Origin: Micavibrio aeruginosavorus
Lineage (GTDB): Bacteria; Pseudomonadota; Alphaproteobacteria; Micavibrionales; Micavibrionaceae
Length of the DNA: 5,941 nucleotides
Direction of reading: 5' to 3'
NCBI GenBank assembly: GCA_003240795.1
Contig: QFNK01000128.1
Span: 1-5,941 of the forward strand
Of the stretch, positions 1 to 4,484 are shown piece by piece; the first letter of the stretch is position 1; each line of letters opens with the position of its first letter. The notes beneath the pieces are model-generated. The model was not told the DNA's origin. It was given only the letters and a program-made list of their open reading frames with translations, and ran no database searches. The position numbers and the translations under genes were made by a program.

Positions 1-1002
1 CGCAGGATAGCGATAGAAAGCCGTTTCGGTTAACATCTTTCGTATTTCGGCGCGATGCGTACCATCTATCAGAGAGAGACTTGCCGCGCTGCGTGCCTGT
101 TCTGCATCTATTGGCGGACGCCCTGCTGCGCTCTCGCGCTTTTGCATCTGCTGAACATAAGTATCAATATCATGCTCCCGATTGTTGATTATTTTTTGTG
201 CCGTTTCCGCAATTTTCGGGATCATTTCATCACGGTATGCCGGCCACAATTCAGGATAGCGTTTGGATAGTTCCGCATCGACGCGTGTGTCATCCCCGTT
301 GAATTTGGCATAGAGGCTGTTGCGATGATTTGACATTTCCGCCATAGCTTCACGCGGATGGGTAGACTTATCCGAGTAGTAAGAAAGATGGGCGTCCAAT
401 TCACGATACCCCTCGTACAGGGGGGCGGGCTGATTACGGGATGTAATTTTATTGATCTGCTTGTTGATCCATGACAAGGGATTTAACGAGCTTTCAGGTG
501 TAATGACATCTCTGTTTTGTCGACGCCCCATTTCTCTGTCGAGTGCGTCAGCCCATGTCGGGGAAGCATCAGACATAAAATATTCAGGCTTTTGCTCCCA
601 CTGCGCCAATTTCCTGTCCACGCGATGGCCGTGCTCGTGGCGCATGGTGACGCGCCCATTGTCACGGGATTCCGGAGTCCACGCGATAGGTTCGGGAAGA
701 AAACTTTTCCTGTTAAAATCATTGGAGAGCGACACGCCATTTGCAGTGAAAAAACCGTTCACGTTGGGCAAGCCGTTTTGATCCAATTCTTTGTAGAGAT
801 CATTTATTTCTGCGCGATCGCCGACAATGTTGGCACCACGGCTTTCAATCAGCAGAACCTGCTCTTCCGGCGGAAGTTTTTCTATAGTGTCGGCGAAATC
901 CTTGCGGATACGTTCAGCGTCGGCGCGTGATTTCTGCCCTACAATTTCAAGGTTTTTTGAAACGTAAAACTCTATTTCTTCACGGCTATACTGGCGTTCC
1001 AT
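1..1002 (-). CDS. Anthrax-lethal-factor-like zinc metallopeptidase (putative), 3' end outside window
   Basis: This frame is open for 334 codons from ATG 1002-1000 to the left edge, so the C-terminus is missing. The start is the only upstream ATG: an in-frame TAG lies at 1029-1027 and the next Met is residue 120. A weak GGGA lies a few bases upstream. Residues 121-129 read RHEHGHRVD, giving an HExxH zinc motif (H122, E123, H126). About 80-95 residues later comes SYY (207-209) followed by PREAMAEM (216-223), with E218 as the candidate third ligand, then PELWPAYRDEMIPKI (250-264). From family knowledge, anthrax lethal factor has HEFGH, a catalytic Tyr, then EFFAE in the same order, so I infer a gluzincin fold. 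The HExxH-to-Glu gap is longer than in lethal factor. There is no signal peptide or membrane segment. Residues 1-70 are charged and probably helical. Lower GC and codons such as ATA, AGA and TTA suggest acquisition. It could be a secreted effector, a polymorphic toxin or part of a larger polyvalent protein; the substrate is unknown. Confidence 0.72.
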   Translation of the reverse strand, partial: MERQYSREEIEFYVSKNLEIVGQKSRADAERIRKDFADTIEKLPPEEQVLLIESRGANIVGDRAEINDLYKELDQNGLPNVNGFFTANGVSLSNDFNRKSFLPEPIAWTPESRDNGRVTMRHEHGHRVDRKLAQWEQKPEYFMSDASPTWADALDREMGRRQNRDVITPESSLNPLSWINKQINKITSRNQPAPLYEGYRELDAHLSYYSDKSTHPREAMAEMSNHRNSLYAKFNGDDTRVDAELSKRYPELWPAYRDEMIPKIAETAQKIINNREHDIDTYVQQMQKRESAAGRPPIDAEQARSAASLSLIDGTHRAEIRKMLTETAFYRYPA

Positions 1003-1079
1003 ATATCCCAAAATAAAATGAACAATCTAATTTAGTGTTTATATATTATGTAATATATCATGATTTTTATTGCCTAAGC
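1003..1079 (-). promoter_or_regulatory. AT-rich 5' region of the metallopeptidase gene
   Basis: This stretch between the dksA terminator and the metallopeptidase start is strongly AT-rich: 12 G/C in the 60 bases 1021-1080. It must hold the gene's promoter if the upstream terminator works. Several TATAAT-like hexamers occur (TATATT, TAATAT, TATAAA on the minus strand), but no clear -35 partner is present, so I do not assign a promoter. The palindrome at 1041-1058 sits where a -10 or operator would be expected. Confidence 0.4.
1041..1058. repeat. Perfect inverted repeat, possible operator
   Basis: ATATATTA, a two-base TG spacer, then TAATATAT: two exact 8-bp arms about 40 bp upstream of the metallopeptidase ATG. 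The location and symmetry suit a dimeric repressor site overlapping the promoter. The sequence is all A/T in the arms, so chance in an AT-rich stretch is a real alternative. Confidence 0.4.
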
Positions 1080-1107
1080 AAAAAGCCCCGCTTTCGCGGG
1101 GCTTTTT
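1080..1107 (-). terminator. Rho-independent terminator of dksA (probably bidirectional)
   Basis: A 7-bp perfect GC-rich stem (GCCCCGC 1085-1091 with GCGGGGC 1096-1102) closes a four-base loop and is flanked by A5 (1080-1084) and T5 (1103-1107). Read on the minus strand, the loop is GAAA, a stable GNRA tetraloop, and the T-run follows the stem. It starts about 25 bases after the dksA stop codon, so it most likely ends the dksA transcript. The symmetrical A/T flanks would let it also work on plus-strand transcripts. Confidence 0.9.
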
Positions 1108-1111
1108 CGTA

Positions 1112-1127
1112 TTAAGAAAAGTTTAAC
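1112..1127 (+). promoter_or_regulatory. CtrA-box match (TTAA-N7-TTAAC)
   Basis: TTAA at 1112-1115, seven bases, then TTAAC at 1123-1127 match the full CtrA consensus known from Caulobacter and relatives. It lies between the dksA stop codon and its terminator, about 110 bp upstream of the metallopeptidase ATG. The placement is unusual for an activator site, and A/T-rich sequence raises the chance of a coincidental match. Confidence 0.25.
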
Positions 1128-1131
1128 CGAT

Positions 1132-1566
1132 TTAATCTTCGCGGTGCGTTCTTTCCATTTTCTCATGACGCTCCTGCGCTTCGAGAGACAGTGTCGCGAC
1201 AGGGCGTGCTTCGAGACGCGGAACGCCGATCGGCTCTCCCGTTTCTTCACAGTAGCCGTATTCGCCGTCTTCGATGCGGATCAGCGCCTCGTTGATCTTG
1301 GAGATGAGTTTGCGTTCGCGGTCGCGGGTGCGGAGTTCCAGCGCATGGTCCGTTTCGGCGGACGCGCGGTCCGCGAGGTCCGGCTGCTGCAATTCTGTTT
1401 CCTGCAAGGTGTGGTGAATTGTTTCGGACGATTCACGCAGCAGCTCGGAGCGCCACGAAATCAGCTTCTGCCGGAAATATTCCAGCATAACGGGGTTCAT
1501 ATAACCTTTTTTGTCCTTGTTCGGATTGTAGTCCGTAGGAACGATCACGCTTTTTTCTGTCGGCAT
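1132..1566 (-). CDS. dksA: RNA polymerase-binding transcription factor DksA, single-cysteine type
   Basis: The 144-residue product is DksA, which enters the RNA polymerase secondary channel and, with ppGpp, retunes transcription of rRNA and biosynthetic promoters during starvation. The coiled-coil tip carries DLADRA (63-68), matching the functional D-x-x-D-x-A motif of E. coli DksA. LELRTRDRERKLI (76-88) and RLEARP (117-122) are also typical. The globular domain keeps only one of the four zinc cysteines: C106, with T109, S127 and A130 at the other places. The start ATG at 1566-1564 has AGGGGA six bases upstream. A sigma70 promoter lies at 1631-1659 and a terminator follows, so it is probably a monocistronic unit. 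It is adjacent to and codirectional with fliX, with 195 bp between them. Confidence 0.95.
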   Translation of the reverse strand: MPTEKSVIVPTDYNPNKDKKGYMNPVMLEYFRQKLISWRSELLRESSETIHHTLQETELQQPDLADRASAETDHALELRTRDRERKLISKINEALIRIEDGEYGYCEETGEPIGVPRLEARPVATLSLEAQERHEKMERTHRED

Positions 1567-1630
1567 TCAAATCCCCTAAATAAGAAGGAAGCTTACATGT
1601 TTCAAAAATATACCCTTTAAAGGCCGGAGG

Positions 1631-1659
1631 AATATAGGCAGGAAGAGGTGCCCTGACAA
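1631..1659 (-). promoter_or_regulatory. Sigma70-type promoter of dksA
   Basis: On the minus strand TTGTCA (1659-1654) and TATATT (1636-1631) are separated by exactly 17 bases. Each hexamer has one mismatch to TTGACA/TATAAT. Transcription would begin near 1624, giving a leader of about 58 bases before the dksA ATG. A 10-bp palindrome CCTTTAAAGG (1614-1623) lies right at the predicted start and may be an operator or a coincidence. Confidence 0.7.
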
Positions 1660-1685
1660 GAGCATTGCAATCAAAATAATGATTT

Positions 1686-1716
1686 ATTCCCGTTAAATGA
1701 ATGACTTAAGCGGGAA
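1686..1716 (-). terminator. Hairpin downstream of fliX, weak terminator candidate
   Basis: TTCCCGTTAA (1687-1696) pairs with TTAAGCGGGAA (1706-1716), a 10-bp stem with one bulged base and a 9-base loop. It starts about 45 bases past the fliX stop codon. The minus-strand sequence after it is A/T-rich but lacks a clean T-run, so termination may be partial. It would separate fliX transcription from the dksA promoter just downstream. Confidence 0.45.
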
Positions 1717-1761
1717 CAGCCTTTTGATACGATCAGGCAAACGTGGCAATGTTTATTGTTT

Positions 1762-2199
1762 TCAAGCCCTTGCGGCTTCCATTGCTTTGCGGGCCTTGGC
1801 CAGCTCTATCTGCGCGCGAAGGTCGATTTCGTCGAGAATGGCCGTCAGCTTCGGGTCCGTGACCCTTTCGCGGTGGGAGGCCACGACATCGGCGATATCC
1901 ACGATCTGGCCCAGAGTCATGGTTCCGGTCAGGATGCTGTGGCGGAGTTTGTCCAGCTCCTGCAACACGCTTTCGCCCCGCTCCTTCATCCGCTTGCGGG
2001 CGGCGCGCTCGGTCGGGCTTTCGGCGGCCTGAACGCTCAGAAGCGCGTCAACGCGGGCAATGGAATGGGTCGGTGCGGCGGACGCGGTGCTTTTCGGCGC
2101 GGAGGCTATGAAATCGCCGAACGAGCCGTCGGAATAGACTTTACCGCTCTTCTTCGAACCGCCTGCGCCTTGTGTTTTCGATGGGCCATCAATCTTCAT
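1762..2199 (-). CDS. fliX: Flagellar assembly regulator FliX
   Basis: The 145-residue protein matches FliX in size (Caulobacter FliX is about 140) and layout: a short MKI start, a Gly/Ser/Ala-rich flexible N-terminal third (about 5-60), then a conserved helical part with RAARKRMKERGESVLQELDKL (about 65-85), LTGTM, DP(K)LT and DEIDLRAQIELAKAR near the end. In Caulobacter, FliX is a trans-acting factor that works with FlbD to tie sigma54-dependent late flagellar transcription to early basal-body assembly. The frame stays open upstream to 2517, but that part overlaps flgI antisense and the family N-terminus begins at MKIDG, so 2199 is the start. The ribosome-binding site is poor. It is divergent from flgI, as in Caulobacter. 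Confidence 0.9.
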   Translation of the reverse strand: MKIDGPSKTQGAGGSKKSGKVYSDGSFGDFIASAPKSTASAAPTHSIARVDALLSVQAAESPTERAARKRMKERGESVLQELDKLRHSILTGTMTLGQIVDIADVVASHRERVTDPKLTAILDEIDLRAQIELAKARKAMEAARA

Positions 2200-2205
2200 A
2201 TCTAC

Positions 2206-2211
2206 AGTATA
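2206..2211 (-). promoter_or_regulatory. Possible -10 element of fliX
   Basis: TATACT on the minus strand ends six bases before the fliX ATG, which would put transcription start at or next to the initiation codon. That fits the poor ribosome-binding site and a leaderless message. No good -35 is visible at 16-18 bases; the nearest A/T-rich hexamers are weak. Treat as tentative. Confidence 0.3.
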
Positions 2212-2279
2212 CGCCCATTCGCCTTTTAAAATTAAGAGGGAAAAATTTGCCGCACCGGCCGCCGGATGATCCTTTTTAC

Positions 2280-2299
2280 CGGGATGCGTGCATATCCCG
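2280..2299. promoter_or_regulatory. Dyad about 100 bp upstream of the sigma54 promoter, possible FlbD-type enhancer
   Basis: CGGGAT (2280-2285) and ATCCCG (2294-2299) form perfect 6-bp arms around 8 bases. The distance of roughly 90-110 bp upstream of the predicted flgI start is normal for an enhancer-bound NtrC-family activator such as FlbD. I cannot confirm a match to the FlbD (ftr) consensus from memory. Confidence 0.3.
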
Positions 2300-2364
2300 C
2301 CTTTCCCGCCCTTCAAACGGCCGTAAAAGCCCTGATTTCCAAAGGAAAAACCATTCGTACAGGG

Positions 2365-2380
2365 TGGCACGGGTTTCGCA
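2365..2380 (+). promoter_or_regulatory. Sigma54 (RpoN) promoter of flgI operon
   Basis: TGGCACGGGTTTCGCA matches the -24/-12 consensus TGGCACG-N4-TTGCA in all but one specified base (C for T in the -12 box). The invariant GG and GC are at the exact spacing. Transcription would begin near 2391-2392, leaving a leader of about 26 bases with AAAGGA before the flgI ATG. Flagellar class III operons in Caulobacter use this promoter type with FlbD as activator. Confidence 0.85.
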
Positions 2381-2417
2381 AGGAACAGGACGGAGATAGG
2401 TACAAAGGATTTATACA

Positions 2418-3554
2418 ATGGTTTACAAATCGGCTCTGAAAGGTTTGTTCGGCAAAACGCTTCTGGTGATGCTTGCGCTGTGCGCGGCGCCCGGCGCTGC
2501 GGACGCGAAGACGACACGCATCAAGGACATCGTCAATTTTGAAAGCGTGCGGGAGAACCAGCTGATCGGTTACGGTCTCGTCGTCGGCTTGAACGGCACG
2601 GGAGATTCTTTGAAAAACTCCCCCTTTACCCAGCAATCCTTGCTCGCGATGCTTGAACGCCTTGGCGTCAATGTCCGCGGCCAGAATTTGAACACGGGCA
2701 ACGTCGCCGCCGTTATGGTGACCGCGACCCTGCCCCCCTTCACGAACCAGGGTTCTTCCATCGACGTCAATATCGCCGCCCTTGGTGATGCCAAGAGTTT
2801 GCAGGGTGGAACGCTTCTCGTGACCCCTCTGATGGCGGCGGATGGCGAGGTTTATGCCGTAGCCCAAGGATCGGTGAATGTATCCGGCTATACGGCCACG
2901 GGCGCGGCCGCGACGGAAACGCAGAATATTCCGACGTCCGCGCGCATTCCCGCAGGCGCGATTGTGGAACGTGAAATCGATTTCCGTCTCGAAGACCTGC
3001 AGCAGGTGCGCCTGTCCTTGCGCAACCCAGACTTCACCACCGCCCGCCGCATTGCAGAGGCGATCAACGGCTTTACATCCGGCTCCATCGCCACGGCGGA
3101 AAACTCCGCCAGCGTGCTGATCCAGAAGCCGGACCTTTATACCGGCAATATCGTTGACCTGATCACCGATGTCGAACAGCTTCCCGTTGAGCCTGACCAG
3201 ATCGCGCGCGTTGTGATTGACGAGCGTTCCGGCGTCATCGTCATCGGCTCCGAAGTCAAGATCAGCACGGTTGCCATCGCGCAAGGAAACCTGACCGTCC
3301 GCATCACGGAAACGCCGCAGGTATCACAGCCGAACCCGTTCGCCGAACAAGGTACGACCGTTGTCGTCCCGCGTACGGACCTTGAGATCAATAACAGCCC
3401 GGATGCCAAGCTTGCCGTTATTGAGACGGGCGTGACGCTGGAGGAGCTTGTCACAGGCCTCAACAGGCTGGGCGTGCCGCCGCGGGACGTCATCACGATC
3501 CTGCAGGCAATCAAGGCCGCCGGCGCCCTGCAGGCCGATATCACGACGATGTAA
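2418..3554 (+). CDS. flgI: Flagellar P-ring protein FlgI
   Basis: The 378-residue protein forms the periplasmic P-ring around the flagellar rod in the peptidoglycan layer. Residues 1-30 are a Sec signal peptide: basic start, hydrophobic LLVMLALCAA, and cleavage after ADA. The mature part shows the family's signatures in order: RIKDIVNFE, NQLIGYGLVVGLNGTGDS, SLLAMLERLGVN, NVAAVMVTATLPPF, a SGVIVIGSEV and GNLTVRI stretch near 275-295, and the closing GVPPRDVITILQAIKAAGALQA. Length is normal for FlgI. The only cysteine is in the signal peptide, so the intramolecular disulfide known from E. coli FlgI cannot form. AAAGGA lies about eight bases before the ATG. It is the first gene of the plus-strand operon, behind the sigma54 promoter, and divergent from fliX. 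Confidence 0.97.
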   Translation: MVYKSALKGLFGKTLLVMLALCAAPGAADAKTTRIKDIVNFESVRENQLIGYGLVVGLNGTGDSLKNSPFTQQSLLAMLERLGVNVRGQNLNTGNVAAVMVTATLPPFTNQGSSIDVNIAALGDAKSLQGGTLLVTPLMAADGEVYAVAQGSVNVSGYTATGAAATETQNIPTSARIPAGAIVEREIDFRLEDLQQVRLSLRNPDFTTARRIAEAINGFTSGSIATAENSASVLIQKPDLYTGNIVDLITDVEQLPVEPDQIARVVIDERSGVIVIGSEVKISTVAIAQGNLTVRITETPQVSQPNPFAEQGTTVVVPRTDLEINNSPDAKLAVIETGVTLEELVTGLNRLGVPPRDVITILQAIKAAGALQADITTM

Positions 3555-3574
3555 CCATTCAAGGACACATATAT

Positions 3575-3973
3575 ATGCAACTCGACAGCAACATCGCCAT
3601 GAACCCCGCCCTGCTTTCCCAGTCGAAGGCCATGCCGTCCGTCAACATGCAGAAGATCGACGAAACGGCACAGGAATTCGAATCCATGTTCCTGACCGAA
3701 ATGCTCCGCCCGATGTTTGAAATGGTCGAGGTCAACGAAACCTTCGGCGGCGGGCGCGGCGAAGAGGTTTTCCGCTCCTTCATGCTCGATGAATACGGCA
3801 AGCAATTGTCGGCGGGCGGCGGCCTCGGCATCGCCGCAATGGTTAAAGAACAGTTGATACAGATGCAGGCCGATGCCTCGAAAAAGGCTCTGGCACAAAA
3901 CATGCAAGGCTCTGATCAGGAAAATGCCGGTACAGAGACAGCCGGTACAACAACAGGAGAGAGTAATGTTTAA
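3575..3973 (+). CDS. flgJ: Stand-alone rod-binding protein (FlgJ N-domain/CheL type)
   Basis: The 132-residue protein has the FlgJ rod-binding domain at about 26-92: ETAQEFESMFLTEMLRPMFEM, then GGGRGEEVFRSFMLDEYGKQL and GGGLGIAAMVKEQL. FlgJ caps or scaffolds the growing rod in the periplasm. The C-terminal muramidase domain of enterobacterial FlgJ is absent; after residue 100 there is only a short Q/T/G-rich tail. This short form is usual in alphaproteobacteria, where it has been called CheL. There is no Sec signal, consistent with export through the flagellar system. AAGGACA precedes the ATG, 20 bp after flgI. The end overlaps the next gene by 8 bases, so translational coupling is likely. 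Confidence 0.9.
   Translation: MQLDSNIAMNPALLSQSKAMPSVNMQKIDETAQEFESMFLTEMLRPMFEMVEVNETFGGGRGEEVFRSFMLDEYGKQLSAGGGLGIAAMVKEQLIQMQADASKKALAQNMQGSDQENAGTETAGTTTGESNV
3955..3963 (+). promoter_or_regulatory. Ribosome-binding site fixing the flgN-like start
   Basis: AGGAGAGAG inside the end of flgJ is the best Shine-Dalgarno match in the operon and sits just ahead of ATG 3966. It favours this start over ATG 3873, which lies 31 codons upstream, deep within flgJ. Confidence 0.75.
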
Positions 3974-4454
3974 TCAGAAAAGCGCCGCAGAAGCCCCCGC
4001 AAAGCAAGGTTACACCGTTCCGGCAGACACGAATGTCGCCATCCTCCATACCATTATCGCGGTTACGGCGCTGCGCGACGTCCTTATCAAGGAAACGGAC
4101 GCCCTGAAGCAATCGAAAACATCCCTCTTCCTCGAACTTCAGGAAGAAAAGGTCGAAGTCGCCCGCCGTTACGAAATCCTGGTTTCCAACCTTATGGACC
4201 GCGGCGCGGAGATCAAGAATGCGGACGTAAAACTGAAAGAACAGCTGCAACGCCTGCAAGCGGATTTCAGCAAGGTTTCCGCCGAAAACATCGAATGGAT
4301 CAAGCGCATGGAAAACGCCACGAAGCGCCTTGGCGAAACCATCATGAACAGCGCGCGCAAAGCGGCCGAAAGCCAGACGCAGTTCGCCTATGGCTCCGGC
4401 GGCACGATGCAGAAGCCGGGCAAGACCATGATCGGTCTTGACGAAAGAGCCTAA
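3966..4454 (+). CDS. flgN: FlgN/FlbY-like flagellar chaperone (putative)
   Basis: The 162-residue protein is predicted to be almost entirely helical and coiled-coil from about 22 to 135, with heptad-like L/I spacing (for example IIAVTALRDVLIKETDALKQ, and EQLQRLQADFSKV). It has no signal peptide or membrane segment. The tail from about 140 is Gly-rich and basic. FlgN-family proteins are cytosolic chaperones for hook-associated proteins FlgK/FlgL and are short helical proteins of this size. In Caulobacter a FlgN-like gene (FlbY) sits in the same place after flgI and the rod-binding gene. Sequence similarity in this family is weak, so the assignment rests mainly on context and helical build. It overlaps flgJ by 8 bases and precedes fliK by 30 bp. 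Confidence 0.7.
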   Translation: MFNQKSAAEAPAKQGYTVPADTNVAILHTIIAVTALRDVLIKETDALKQSKTSLFLELQEEKVEVARRYEILVSNLMDRGAEIKNADVKLKEQLQRLQADFSKVSAENIEWIKRMENATKRLGETIMNSARKAAESQTQFAYGSGGTMQKPGKTMIGLDERA

Positions 4455-4484
4455 GGAAAGCCGCGAAACAACAGGGACGACACC

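Larger units (their letters stand above)
2200..2417. promoter_or_regulatory. Divergent fliX-flgI control region
   Basis: This 218-bp stretch holds no convincing gene. It contains the sigma54 promoter for flgI (2365-2380), a dyad about 100 bp upstream of it (2280-2299), a GC-rich imperfect dyad CCGGCCGCCGG (2255-2265), and a TATACT hexamer facing fliX (2206-2211). An ATG-containing frame at 2172-2399 on the plus strand has no family features and is not called. Confidence 0.7.

Noticed and set aside
452..930. Plus-strand reading frames (452-781, 517-930)
   Set aside because: Antisense to the uninterrupted 334-codon metallopeptidase frame; Cys/Arg/Phe-rich with no family features.
1144..1620. 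Plus-strand 158-codon frame
   Set aside because: Mirror of dksA in the opposite strand, which is unmistakable by motif.
1693..1709. TTAA-N9-TTAA as a CtrA site
   Set aside because: Wrong spacing, and both halves are parts of the stem of the hairpin after fliX.
2226..2235. Paired TTAA motifs as a CtrA site upstream of fliX
   Set aside because: The half-sites are two bases apart, not seven, and the second lacks the following C.
2200..2517. N-terminal extension of FliX to ATG 2517
   Set aside because: It would overlap the flgI signal-peptide coding region and cover the sigma54 promoter; the extra residues are low-quality and the family start is MKI at 2199.
2313..3284. Minus-strand 323-codon frame
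   Set aside because: Antisense shadow of flgI with shadow-like composition (Gly, Arg, Asp, His-rich) and no domain.
3966..3973. 8-base overlap of flgJ and the flgN-like gene as a frameshift
   Set aside because: Both frames have normal ends, and a strong ribosome-binding site precedes the second ATG; it is ordinary translational coupling.
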